Origin: CAZABG01 sp964483465
Lineage (GTDB): Bacteria > Chlamydiota > Chlamydiia > Chlamydiales > Parachlamydiaceae
Assembly: GCA_964483465.1 (NCBI GenBank)
Contig: CAZABG010000001.1
Span: 35,286 to 99,285, forward strand
Direction of reading: 5' to 3'
Length of the DNA stretch: 64,000 nucleotides
Within the stretch, counting starts at the first letter, position 1. Each line of letters begins with the position of its first letter. Below, piece after piece: positions 49,998-58,657 of the stretch. A program made the translations under genes and the position numbers. The notes beneath the pieces are model-generated. The model saw only the letters and a program-made list of their open reading frames with translations. It was not told the DNA's origin and ran no database searches.

Positions 49998-51104
49998 ATG
50001 ACAGCCGTTTCTTATAGCGATCAATTAACAGTAGTAATGGCCGTTCGCATTGGGTCATATGACAAAGGAAAACAAGCGAATGACGTTATTACAGAGGTAG
50101 TCTTAGCTAATCTGTATTCGCCCCAGTATGATTTTTCTTTTCCAAAGATTGTTCAATCTAAATTTGGGGTGGATAATGGACATCGTTACCACAATGTTTC
50201 GAAGGAAAGGGCTTTGATAAAGAGCATCTATCCTAGGTTAGGTCTATTTATAGCTTCCTTTTTTTGCAGCTTAAATCCCCTTGTAGAATTAGGGGCAGGT
50301 GTTCCCGATTCAGAGGGCAACACCTTATTATCAAAAGTGATGCCTAATAAATTTAAGCTCACATTTACTGATAACAATCCTGTCGTTGTTAAAACAGGTA
50401 AAGAGATAGTTCCCTCTTTTCAAATGTGCGACGCGAGTGATTTAAGAAATTCTAAAGAACGTCAATTTGCCGCTTGCAACCTAATCGATACCTGGTCAGA
50501 CGAAACACTTATGTCCTTTTTGAATAACCTTCCTTCAAACTCGACATTCGTTCATTTCAATGACTTGACTCCATTGATTAATCGTTTTGCCTGGGATTTA
50601 AGCAAAGAGCATAAATTTTTTATTCCCTACTTTGAAGGGAATGAATTTATAGGTGCGATTATCGTAAATGATTATAAAAAGATCAGACCCTCTCTGATAC
50701 ATAGTCTCAATGAAATGGAGTTAAATTTTTTAGATGAGATGAATGGATATTCGAGCGAGCAGAAAGAGCATGCATTTAATATAATTCTAAAAGCTCAGAA
50801 TGACGCCCTTTCTTTATGGATAAGAAAGGCCATACCTCAAGAAAATTTGATTGTTGTATCCATAACGGCCCATTTTGAAACTAGACTTAAAAATATTAAA
50901 CATCCTCAAATTACAAAATTATTTTGCGGCACGGTAAAATTGTCTGAAATTGTGGATAAAGAGGCCTCCCGAGGAAATAGCCTAATCAATCGCCTGCACT
51001 TTAATGGAAGCTATTGCCGGCTGAGCAAGATCTATGTTTTAGCTCCTGGCAAGGAACAAATAGTTGCAGAAATCACCCTATTAGCAATCAACAAGAGTAA
51101 CTAA
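49998..51104 (+). CDS. Methyltransferase-like protein, paralogue 3 of 3
   Basis: This 368-residue protein has motif I at residues 95-101 in NPLVELGAGVPDSEGNTLLS, TFTDNNPVVVKTG in the motif II position, FAACNLIDTWSDETLMSFL and STFVHFNDLTPLINRFAWDL. Only two bases separate it from paralogue 2. The three copies differ strongly from one another, so the duplication is old or they diverge quickly. Confidence 0.65.
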   Translation: MTAVSYSDQLTVVMAVRIGSYDKGKQANDVITEVVLANLYSPQYDFSFPKIVQSKFGVDNGHRYHNVSKERALIKSIYPRLGLFIASFFCSLNPLVELGAGVPDSEGNTLLSKVMPNKFKLTFTDNNPVVVKTGKEIVPSFQMCDASDLRNSKERQFAACNLIDTWSDETLMSFLNNLPSNSTFVHFNDLTPLINRFAWDLSKEHKFFIPYFEGNEFIGAIIVNDYKKIRPSLIHSLNEMELNFLDEMNGYSSEQKEHAFNIILKAQNDALSLWIRKAIPQENLIVVSITAHFETRLKNIKHPQITKLFCGTVKLSEIVDKEASRGNSLINRLHFNGSYCRLSKIYVLAPGKEQIVAEITLLAINKSN

Positions 51105-51243
51105 CAGTTAAATTGTTAAATAATTATTACAAATAAATCGTCATTTAATTACCAGTTAATTGTATTCTGAAATTAGGAAGATACCATTCTTTCATCGCAT
51201 CTTCCCTGGCGCTCAATCTTAGATAATTAATTAGGAGGGAGTT

Positions 51244-51777
51244 ATGAAAGAGAAAAATGGTTTATTTAGTTTATTTCTCGATGAATTAAAAGAAATGTAC
51301 AGCGCGGAAAATCAACTGATCGAAGCGCTGCCTATACTGATAAAAGCCGCATCGCTTCCCGATCTTAAAGATGCGATAAGCGCTCACCTTAAAGAAACTG
51401 AAAATCAATCAAAAAGAATCGAGGAAATCTTTGCGCTTCTTGAGCTAAAACCCCAAGAAAGGACCTGTGAAGCCATGGAAGGGTTGATTAAAGAAGCGGA
51501 TGAGCTTGTAAAAGAGATTCCTAAATCCCCTACCTTAGATGCAGGGATAATTGGCGCCGCTCAAAAAGTAGAGCACTACGAGATCGCCTCTTATGGAACG
51601 CTCAGAAGCTTTGCCGAACACCTTGATTTTGATGATGAGATTATTAATCTCATTCAAGACAGCCTAGATGAAGAAGGCGCGGCTGATAAAAAACTCACAA
51701 AAATTGCAGAAGGCTCTTTCTTCTCAGAGGGTGTCAATCAAGAAGCGGCTGAAAAATCTCTTAAAAGCAAGAAATGA
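51244..51777 (+). CDS. DUF892 ferritin-like protein (YciE/YciF type)
   Basis: This 177-residue four-helix protein has paired metal-ligand helices: FLDELKEMYSAENQLIEALP, SAHLKETENQSKRIEEIFAL, QKVEHYEIASYGTLRSFAEH and DSLDEEGAADKKLTKIAEG. Glu and His at the usual diiron positions are kept. DUF892 proteins are stress-induced. AGGAGG precedes the start. It is the first gene of a four-gene run of small stress proteins. Confidence 0.92.
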   Translation: MKEKNGLFSLFLDELKEMYSAENQLIEALPILIKAASLPDLKDAISAHLKETENQSKRIEEIFALLELKPQERTCEAMEGLIKEADELVKEIPKSPTLDAGIIGAAQKVEHYEIASYGTLRSFAEHLDFDDEIINLIQDSLDEEGAADKKLTKIAEGSFFSEGVNQEAAEKSLKSKK

Positions 51778-51788
51778 GGAGGTCTATC

Positions 51789-51977
51789 ATGCCTAAATAT
51801 GGAAAAGCAGCTAGCACCTCAGTGAAAAAGGCCATGCATAAGATGAAAGAAGGAAAGCTTGAGTCGGGAAGAAACGAAAAAAAAGTTACGAGCCGTAAAC
51901 AAGCCGTGGCAATTGGCCTTTCTGAAGCGCGAAAAAAGGGAGCAAAAGTGCCTAAGAAAGCGGCTTCAAAAAAGTAG
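51789..51977 (+). CDS. Small basic DUF6496-type protein
   Basis: This 62-residue Lys-rich protein opens MPKYGKAASTSVKKAMHKMK and contains SGRNEKKVTSRKQAVAIGLS, closely following the DUF6496 consensus. The start at 51789 has AGGAGG nine bases upstream; a start at 51774 lies within the previous gene. Its function is unknown, but it is often found beside stress genes. Confidence 0.85.
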   Translation: MPKYGKAASTSVKKAMHKMKEGKLESGRNEKKVTSRKQAVAIGLSEARKKGAKVPKKAASKK

Positions 51978-51985
51978 GCAGGATT

Positions 51986-52717
51986 ATGCCCAAAAAAGAA
52001 GCCGAAATTATTGTAGGCACATCAGGATGGTCATATCCTGATTGGAAGAAAACTTTCTATCTGGATGGGCTTAAACAAGAAGATTGGCTTAGTTTTTTAA
52101 GCACCGTATTTCCGACAGTTGAAGTAAATACAACCTTTTATCACACCCCATCGGAATCGACAATCAAGGGATGGGTGAAAAAAGTTCCTCCAGATTTTAT
52201 TTTTTCTATAAAGGCAAGCCGCTATATTACCCACCTAAAACGTCTCAAGGAATGCGAGGGAGCCGTTAAATTCTTTTACTCGCGGATTAAACTCTTTAAA
52301 ACTAAATTAGGTCCTATTCTCTTTCAACTTCCCCCTTCTTTTCCGGCTAGTAGAAAAACGCTAAATGATTTTCTAAAACTATTAGATGATAAGTACCGTT
52401 ATGTTTTTGAGTTCAGACACGATACTTGGTTCACGGAAGAATATTATAAAATCTTACGGAAGCATGATATAGCCCTTTGCATCACCGACTTAAACGGGAA
52501 ACAAACACCCGAAGTCATCACAACAGACTTCACCTATTTGCGTCTTCACGGCCCTCATAAAGCTTATGTAGGATCATATGGAAAAACACGCCTCAAAAAA
52601 ATGCAAAAGCAGTTTATAGATTGGGCGGAAGAGGGAACTTCTGTCTATTGCTATTTTGACAATGACGCTAAAGGCGATGCCGCGAAAGACGCGGAAACGT
52701 TAATCCAGCTCTTTTAA
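51986..52717 (+). CDS. DUF72 domain protein
   Basis: This 243-residue TIM-barrel protein of the DUF72/YecE family shows VGTSGWSYPDWKKTFYLDGL, FPTVEVNTTFYHTPSESTIK, FIFSIKASRYITHLKRLKEC, GPILFQLPPSF, FEFRHDTWF and TYLRLHGP. All family blocks are present and the length is normal. Its biochemical role is not established. It lies eight bases after the DUF6496 gene. Confidence 0.93.
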   Translation: MPKKEAEIIVGTSGWSYPDWKKTFYLDGLKQEDWLSFLSTVFPTVEVNTTFYHTPSESTIKGWVKKVPPDFIFSIKASRYITHLKRLKECEGAVKFFYSRIKLFKTKLGPILFQLPPSFPASRKTLNDFLKLLDDKYRYVFEFRHDTWFTEEYYKILRKHDIALCITDLNGKQTPEVITTDFTYLRLHGPHKAYVGSYGKTRLKKMQKQFIDWAEEGTSVYCYFDNDAKGDAAKDAETLIQLF

Positions 52718-52727
52718 GGAGGATAAT

Positions 52728-53081
52728 ATGAAAAGTAATATTAAGTATCCGAGTTTTCCTCATGTTAATCATGAACATATGCAAACACTAATGAAGTGCT
52801 ATAGCATCTGTTCCTCGTGCAGTAAAATGTGTATAGAGGAAAATATGCCTGAGACCGCGATTCTTTGCGGAGAATGCGCAGATATCTGCGGACTTGCGAT
52901 CAAATTACATAGCGCCGACTCCCCCTTTAATACCGAAATGATGCAGCTGTGTTCAGATGTTTGTGAAAAATGCGCTGATGCGTGCGGAAAAATGAATAAT
53001 GATCATTGCCAACAATGCGCAGAAATTTGCCATGAATGTGCGGATGCTTGCAAAAACGCTATCCAAGACGCTTTAAAATGA
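52728..53081 (+). CDS. Cys-rich four-helix copper-binding-type protein (DUF326)
   Basis: This 117-residue protein has 15 Cys in repeating CxxxC patterns: CYSICSSCSKMC, CGECADICGLAI, CSDVCEKCADACGKM and CQQCAEICHECADACK. This matches DUF326/Csp-type four-helix bundles that can store Cu(I) in the bundle core. No export signal is seen, so it would act in the cytoplasm. AAGGAGG lies upstream. Its last 23 bases overlap the convergent carbonic anhydrase gene. Confidence 0.88.
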   Translation: MKSNIKYPSFPHVNHEHMQTLMKCYSICSSCSKMCIEENMPETAILCGECADICGLAIKLHSADSPFNTEMMQLCSDVCEKCADACGKMNNDHCQQCAEICHECADACKNAIQDALK

Positions 53082-53715
53082 GTTTAGACTCCTCTTCATC
53101 GATCAATACAAACTTATTTAGTGTCGGCTCAAAGCAATAGACATCGGCGTGAGCGATATCAAACCACCAACCATGCACCCTTAATTTGCCTTCCGCTATC
53201 AGCTCTTGAATGAAAGGGTAGCTCGATATGTGTTCCATTTGCTGAAGGACATTGACCTGTGATATTTGATTATTCTCTGTAAGCTTCGGGTTATACGTAT
53301 GACCGCGCTTCACTTTCAATGCCGATTCTTCTCCAAATTTCAGCCAGGAATTTAAATGCGGGCAATTAGGTATCTCTTTTCCGTCAGCAATCACATCGAT
53401 TGCTCCGCAGTCGGAATGGCCGCATACAATGATGTTCGATATTTTTAGATTAAAAACGGCAAATTCAATCGCGGCTTGCGCGCTTACTTCTTGAGTATCT
53501 GAATTAGCTGGTGGAATCAGGTTTCCTACATTTCTAATAACGAAGAGATCGCCTGGGTTAGTCGACGCAAATAAATTGGGAACCACGCGGCTATCTGAAC
53601 ATGCGATAAAAAGAGCGTCGGGTTTTTGGCCGAGAGCAAGCTTCGCAAACAATTCCCTATACTCATCCGTAAGGTTTTTTCGAAACTCAACTATGCCGTC
53701 GATTAGTTTTTTCAT
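53059..53715 (-). CDS. can: Beta-class carbonic anhydrase
   Basis: This 218-residue zinc enzyme interconverts CO2 and bicarbonate. The zinc site is complete: FIACSDSRVVPN gives Cys39, Asp41 and Arg43, and VCGHSDCGAIDV gives His100 and Cys103. The length is standard for plant-type beta enzymes. It is three bases downstream of the NUDIX gene, so they are probably co-transcribed. Confidence 0.95.
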   Translation of the reverse strand: MKKLIDGIVEFRKNLTDEYRELFAKLALGQKPDALFIACSDSRVVPNLFASTNPGDLFVIRNVGNLIPPANSDTQEVSAQAAIEFAVFNLKISNIIVCGHSDCGAIDVIADGKEIPNCPHLNSWLKFGEESALKVKRGHTYNPKLTENNQISQVNVLQQMEHISSYPFIQELIAEGKLRVHGWWFDIAHADVYCFEPTLNKFVLIDEEESKLILKRLG

Positions 53716-53718
53716 CTT

Positions 53719-54192
53719 TTAATGCTTATATATCATGTCAGGTATGGGTATATTCAAGTATTCTGAGGGTTTTTTCATAATGAACTCGTTATAAACGAGA
53801 TCTATACATCGTCTTTGTTCTATCCACACAAGCCTGTTCTTCGCTTCTTCCTTTGATAACCACTCAAAGGCATCATGCTCTTTTGGGCTTAAAACTACCT
53901 CTTGCGGCTCATCAAGGATCGCAACGAAAACAGGAACCATGAATATCTTATCTTTTTGCACCATGTAAAACGTCTCGACGGTATCGGCGCAATAGAACCG
54001 ATCAGGAATGATTCCTGTCTCTTCGTGCACTTCGCGTAGAGCTGCCATCCACGCCACTTCATTCGGTTCAATGCCGCCCGTCACCATCTGCCAGGTGCCG
54101 CAAAGGAAAGGACTGCATCGTTTGATAACTAAAAATTTGTCTTGATAAACGACAAAAACACTTACGAGCTCAGGTTTCATGCCAAATATCAT
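53719..54192 (-). CDS. NUDIX hydrolase
   Basis: This 157-residue protein has a perfect NUDIX box GGIEPNEVAWMAALREVHEE followed by TGI, so it hydrolyses a nucleoside-diphosphate-linked compound. FLVIKRCSPFLCGTWQMVTG and the late EHDAFEWLSKEEAKNRL resemble dATP/dihydroneopterin-triphosphate pyrophosphatases (NudB-like). Starts at 54192 and 54180 are both possible; neither has a clear ribosome site. Confidence 0.9.
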   Translation of the reverse strand: MIFGMKPELVSVFVVYQDKFLVIKRCSPFLCGTWQMVTGGIEPNEVAWMAALREVHEETGIIPDRFYCADTVETFYMVQKDKIFMVPVFVAILDEPQEVVLSPKEHDAFEWLSKEEAKNRLVWIEQRRCIDLVYNEFIMKKPSEYLNIPIPDMIYKH

Positions 54193-54252
54193 AATGTAAA
54201 ACGTCAATTAATGTGATCTTGGGATTTGATTGGGCGTTAGAATTATAAAGCT

Positions 54253-54279
54253 TCCCCCTTATGCTTAACATAAGGGGGA
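54253..54279 (-). terminator. Terminator after the carrier-like gene
   Basis: TCCCCCTTATG (54253-54263) pairs with 54269-54279 around a five-base loop. It is GC-rich at the base and lies six bases past the gene end. Confidence 0.8.
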
Positions 54280-54284
54280 TAGAA

Positions 54285-54986
54285 TTATTTTGACTCTACA
54301 GCTTCTTTCATCGCTTTGTAGATGACAGAGAAGGCGCCGAACGTCACCGCTTTAACCGGCGCGCCATAATACAATACCCTTATGGGCACAAGCAGCTCTT
54401 TTTGCCACCTCGTCACAGCTGTGTCCGCCGGATGGCCGATGAGGCTGCCGACCGCGCCGGATAGGAACGCGGTTGCATAAGAAGTTGATTTGTTATCTCC
54501 TAGATGCGCTTTCATCATATCATCCGCACTCAATGCGAGACGCATTGCGAAAAGAAAGCTCGTCTCTAAGTACATTATCGCCGCCACTTGACGCAACCTA
54601 AGCGCTTTTAACGACTCGATTGCCGTTTTATTCATGGTATAGCCATTGAATACGATAAGAGCCGGCGCTGATACCGCTCCTATGAACATCGAATTCCATA
54701 AAGAAGAATACGGCACTCCTTTAGTTAAAAGATCAAGATGCGTTTGAGCGATCATTTGCGTTCCCATCATCACACTCAAAGCCTTCGATGCTTTGAGCCC
54801 ACCTTTTAACGCCTCTTTAACGGACATTAAAGGAGTGGGCGACTCTGTTTGACGCGCACTTTTTAAAACAAGGCCGTAAAACACAGGGACGATAGCCGCT
54901 CCCGAGGCTATTGGGTGAGCAGCATAAGGCGCCGCCTGCTGCCACCATTGCCACAGCGAATTATTTGCGGGCATAGTTGAAGACAT
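54285..54986 (-). CDS. Mitochondrial-carrier (SLC25)-like membrane protein
   Basis: This 233-residue protein resembles the eukaryotic mitochondrial carrier family. A C-terminal block FLSGAVGSLIGHPADTAVTR followed by WQKE fits the PxD-x-x-x-x-R carrier signature, though the usual Lys is Val. YYGAPVKAVTFGAFSVIYKA matches the repeat end in which Gly precedes a helix. Earlier repeats are weaker. The start at 54986 is preferred because GGA lies about nine bases upstream. Such proteins are rare in bacteria and some are effectors aimed at host organelles. Confidence 0.5.
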   Translation of the reverse strand: MSSTMPANNSLWQWWQQAAPYAAHPIASGAAIVPVFYGLVLKSARQTESPTPLMSVKEALKGGLKASKALSVMMGTQMIAQTHLDLLTKGVPYSSLWNSMFIGAVSAPALIVFNGYTMNKTAIESLKALRLRQVAAIMYLETSFLFAMRLALSADDMMKAHLGDNKSTSYATAFLSGAVGSLIGHPADTAVTRWQKELLVPIRVLYYGAPVKAVTFGAFSVIYKAMKEAVESK

Positions 54987-55004
54987 AAATAATTTTCCTT
55001 TCAA

Positions 55005-55316
55005 AAATTTTAAAACAATAAAATCAGAATCCGTTTCAGGCTTATGAAAAATGAAGAAAAGCCCTTGTGGATCAGTTTAAAAAGGCATAGAAATGTAGCA
55101 AAAAAAATAGTGTTCTCCGCTTTAGCGGAGAAAAATAAATGAAAGGAAAAAAGGGAGGATGGAAACAACATAAACATTAGCGACGCTACTGTTATTTTGT
55201 TTATTAACCGTTTCCATGAAGATAATTATAGTTAATTAAACACAATTATTCAAAGCAAAATTCGTTGCGCTGAAAAATAAGTTGATTTAGAGTGGTCATC
55301 TACTTAAGGAGCTTCT
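55005..55316. other. 312-base intergenic region
   Basis: No gene is seen. It contains TTCTCCGC/GCGGAGAA (55113-55132, TTTA loop); on the minus strand this hairpin is followed by CACTA and eight T, as a terminator or attenuator in the leader of the carrier-like gene would be. Confidence 0.5.
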
Positions 55317-57227
55317 ATGAGCCATTTGATGAATTCCCTAATCGCGACATCCCTCTTTACGACAGCAGCTCTCGCTCAGGCAGAAACCTGGACGCCCGAA
55401 GCTACATTAAACACCAAAATCATCTCAGATCCGCAGCTCTCCTTTGACAATCGTGAAGCGGTATTTGTCGCAACAGACTACCGGCTGACCGATGAAAAAG
55501 GACTTGCCATTTCACGTATCTATAAGAGCGGAAATGACCATGCGATTACCGGCCCGAACGCCTCCTCCATGCAGCCGCGATGGTCTCCAAACGGGAGCAT
55601 CCTTGCATACGTTTCTAAAGAAAACGGCGTAAAAAACCTATACTTTTTGGAAAACGGAACCAAAACGCTTCTTACAAACGGAAAAAAAGACGTTCAGACC
55701 TATGCATGGGCTCCAAATGGAGAAAAGATTGCATTTGTAATGGAAGATGAAAACACGCTTATTACCCGCCTTTATATTTATGATATTAATGAAAAGATAA
55801 CCTCCCCCCTCACAGGACTTGATTATAGCGTAAAGGGCCTTGGCGATTTCGGGACTACCAACCTAGAATTCGACTGGTCTCCCGATTCTCAAAAAATCGC
55901 ATTTGCTTATACCTCAAAACCCGGTTTAGAGGCGTTTTATGTCTATTCAAGCCTTGCTCTCATAGACCTTCAAACAAAAGAGGTTTACTATTTCAATAGC
56001 GATACGTTTGAAAGCAATCCACGATTTTCTCCGGACGGCAATTGGATAGGCTTTCTGAAAAGGGTCGGAGATAAACTTTATGGCATTAATAACGCCGTTG
56101 CCATTCGCTCGCTCGACGGGAAAATCGAGAAAACGCTTGCAGAAACGCCAAATGGCGGTCCTTTCCTTTCAGGACCCAATCTTTTAGGCTGGAATAAAGA
56201 GGGAAGCGGATTGCTTTTCTTTGAACCCAAACAAACAAAATTCGATCTATACCTTGTGCCGGTAGATGGAAGCGCCCCAAGAGCCTTGATTCAAGACAGA
56301 GCATTTGTTCGTGAGCCCTCTTTAAGTCCTGATAAAAGCGCGATTAGCTTTGTAAAGCAATCCTCTGATACAGCTCCTGAAGTCTATTTCTCAACGCTCG
56401 ATGAATTTAATCCGATTCGTCTAAGCTCAATCAACGATAAAGCGAACGAATTGACAATCGCTAAAACAGAAAAAATATCCTGGCAGTCCGAAGACTTAAC
56501 CATTGAAGGGCTTTTGACCTATCCAAAAGATTATCAGCCAGGAAAAAAATATCCTCTTTTGTTGGTAATTCACGGCGGCCCTATGGGCGTTTTTGATGAA
56601 TCCTATTTAGGTGTTCCTTTCGCCTATCCTATCGCTGTTTTTTCTGATGAAGGCTATTTTATTCTTCGCACAAATCCAAGAGGATCGACCGGGTATGGAA
56701 CCCCATTCCGTCTTGCCAATTTTAATGATTGGGGCGGAAAAGACATGTACGATATTTTAAGAGGGGTCGATTACGTTATCGCGCAAGGATCGATTGATGA
56801 AACCCGTCTCGGCATTATGGGCTGGAGTTATGGAGGCTATATGACTTCCTGGATCATCAGTCAAACAAACCGTTTTAAAGCTGCGTCCATGGGTGCAGGC
56901 ATTGCAAACCTTACTTCGTTTAAAAACACAACCGATTTAACCTGCTTTTTAAGCGACTGCATGGGCGATGATGATTCGCTTCATATTTTACGCTCTCCTA
57001 TCACCTATGTTAAAAATGTCACGACGCCTTGCTTGATTCAACATGGCACAGATGATAAACGTGTTCCTGTATCACAGGCGCATGAATGGTTTAATGCGCT
57101 TGAGAAAGAGGGAAAAGTGGCAAACCTCCTTTTGTATCCTGGCATGGGCCACCGTATTCCTAATACGGAACTGCTTAAACAAGCGATGCACAGCAATTTA
57201 GAATGGTTTAACCACTACCTCAAATAG
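55317..57227 (+). CDS. Prolyl oligopeptidase family (S9) serine peptidase, exported
   Basis: This 636-residue peptidase has signal peptide MSHLMNSLIATSLFTTAALA, so it is periplasmic or secreted. Residues 40-370 form a WD-like beta-propeller with SPDG-type repeats (QPRWSPNGSILAYV, TYAWAPNGEKIAFV, FDWSPDSQKIAFAY, NPRFSPDGNWIGFL). The catalytic domain has IMGWSYGGYMTSW (Ser504), GTDDKRVPVS (Asp580) and GMGHRIPN (His612). It cleaves acyl or prolyl peptides. The next gene follows by seven bases. Confidence 0.94.
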   Translation: MSHLMNSLIATSLFTTAALAQAETWTPEATLNTKIISDPQLSFDNREAVFVATDYRLTDEKGLAISRIYKSGNDHAITGPNASSMQPRWSPNGSILAYVSKENGVKNLYFLENGTKTLLTNGKKDVQTYAWAPNGEKIAFVMEDENTLITRLYIYDINEKITSPLTGLDYSVKGLGDFGTTNLEFDWSPDSQKIAFAYTSKPGLEAFYVYSSLALIDLQTKEVYYFNSDTFESNPRFSPDGNWIGFLKRVGDKLYGINNAVAIRSLDGKIEKTLAETPNGGPFLSGPNLLGWNKEGSGLLFFEPKQTKFDLYLVPVDGSAPRALIQDRAFVREPSLSPDKSAISFVKQSSDTAPEVYFSTLDEFNPIRLSSINDKANELTIAKTEKISWQSEDLTIEGLLTYPKDYQPGKKYPLLLVIHGGPMGVFDESYLGVPFAYPIAVFSDEGYFILRTNPRGSTGYGTPFRLANFNDWGGKDMYDILRGVDYVIAQGSIDETRLGIMGWSYGGYMTSWIISQTNRFKAASMGAGIANLTSFKNTTDLTCFLSDCMGDDDSLHILRSPITYVKNVTTPCLIQHGTDDKRVPVSQAHEWFNALEKEGKVANLLLYPGMGHRIPNTELLKQAMHSNLEWFNHYLK

Positions 57228-57234
57228 GGAATAA

Positions 57235-58161
57235 ATGACTTCCATTCTTCGCCAAAACGAAAAATACAATAAATTCATTGCTGAATTTACAAAGCTCGCA
57301 AGAGTTGGCGAGAGTGTATCGCTTGATGAATCGCGTAAATTAGGGCGCGATTTCTTTTTACAAGAGGCTGTAAAAGAGCCCATTTTTAAAGTCGAAGACA
57401 TTAAAATTGAAGCAAGGGATAAACATCAAATCCCTGCACGCATCTATCGGCCAAAAGAAGGCAATTTACCCTTTGTTGTCTATTTTCATCGGGGCGGTTT
57501 TGTATTTGGGTCGATTGATGAAGCCGATCCCGTTTGCAGGCGGCTTGCAAACCATCTCAATTGTGTGATTGCGTCAGTCGACTACCGCCTTGCCCCTGAA
57601 AATCCTTTTCCTACCCCTTTGAATGATGCTTATGATGCGACCCTTTGGCTAAGAGAGTATGCAAAAAACGCTCCCAAGTTCGTTGTTTGCGGCGAAAGCG
57701 CGGGAGGGAATTTAGCCGCAGCCGTTTCTCTTCTTTCGCGCGATAAAAAAGGTCCTAAAATCGATCTTCAACTTTTAATTTATCCTGTTATTAAGGCTAA
57801 CGCCGACGACCAAGCGTATGACAATAGCGAGGATAAAGCGTTTCTTACGAAAGATACGATGAACTTTTTCTGGAGCATGTATTTGCAAAATCCGGGAGAT
57901 GAGAGAGCTCCCTATGCATCTCTCGATTTAGCTCATAATTTTAAGAATCTTCCCCCTTCTATCGTAGTTACGGCTGAATACGATGCGCTCCGTTTTGAAG
58001 CTGCCGATTACGCCCAGAAACTAAAAGAAAATGGAAATGAAGTTGTCATGAAAGAATTCCCAAAAGTCATTCATGGCTTTATCGACATGCCCATATATAG
58101 CGATGAAGAAAAAAATGCCTGGATTGAGGAGATAAATCGTTCAATTAAGGCATTTATATGA
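57235..58161 (+). CDS. Alpha/beta hydrolase, HSL-type esterase
   Basis: This 308-residue hydrolase of the hormone-sensitive-lipase group has the oxyanion motif YFHRGGFVFGS (HRGG in place of HGGG), SVDYRLAPENPFPT, the nucleophile VVCGESAGGNLAAA, TAEYDALRFEA with the Asp and KVIHGFIDMP with the His. It hydrolyses short acyl esters. It has no signal peptide. It is coupled closely to the S9 peptidase. Confidence 0.93.
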   Translation: MTSILRQNEKYNKFIAEFTKLARVGESVSLDESRKLGRDFFLQEAVKEPIFKVEDIKIEARDKHQIPARIYRPKEGNLPFVVYFHRGGFVFGSIDEADPVCRRLANHLNCVIASVDYRLAPENPFPTPLNDAYDATLWLREYAKNAPKFVVCGESAGGNLAAAVSLLSRDKKGPKIDLQLLIYPVIKANADDQAYDNSEDKAFLTKDTMNFFWSMYLQNPGDERAPYASLDLAHNFKNLPPSIVVTAEYDALRFEAADYAQKLKENGNEVVMKEFPKVIHGFIDMPIYSDEEKNAWIEEINRSIKAFI

Positions 58162-58219
58162 CGGATGGAACAAGGGTCGTGTGCCTGCAAGAGGCTATCA
58201 ATTATTAAAAAGGAGTTTT

Positions 58220-58657
58220 ATGAGCATTACGGTTCAACAAATGCAAGGGGCGATAGAACAATTTTGGGGGGCGGTGTATTCAAAAAATATCGCGGCCATA
58301 TCTGGCATGATCAGTACAGATTTAAAAGCAACTTATCAGGTTACTTTCAATGGAACTAAGCAGCCTGAACAGCAGCTAAATTTTCAAGAGTATATCAATA
58401 CGATTAATCAGTTATTCGCAAGTTTTCAACTCGCCTTGTCGACTTCAAGGGCGTATGATCCTGGAACATTTCAATCTTCTATCGGCACTGCGGTTTGGAC
58501 GGTGAATTATGCTCAAAATCTAAAGCTTGCAACAGGCGTAATGAATTCGACCGGCTCACAAACATGGACCTTTAACGGGACTCAGTTTGTGGCCTTATCA
58601 GTAATAGAATTTGACACGTTTAATCAAGCGGAAGCTTCAAACTGCGCTTTAGTTTAA
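58220..58657 (+). CDS. NTF2/SnoaL-like hypothetical protein
   Basis: This 145-residue protein opens MSITVQQMQGAIEQFWGAVY, and ISGMISTDLKATYQVTFNG resembles the NTF2-like cone fold. No catalytic residues are certain. The start at 58220 has AAAGGAG just upstream, whereas an earlier start at 58181 lacks one. It overlaps the convergent helicase gene by four bases. Confidence 0.65.
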   Translation: MSITVQQMQGAIEQFWGAVYSKNIAAISGMISTDLKATYQVTFNGTKQPEQQLNFQEYINTINQLFASFQLALSTSRAYDPGTFQSSIGTAVWTVNYAQNLKLATGVMNSTGSQTWTFNGTQFVALSVIEFDTFNQAEASNCALV

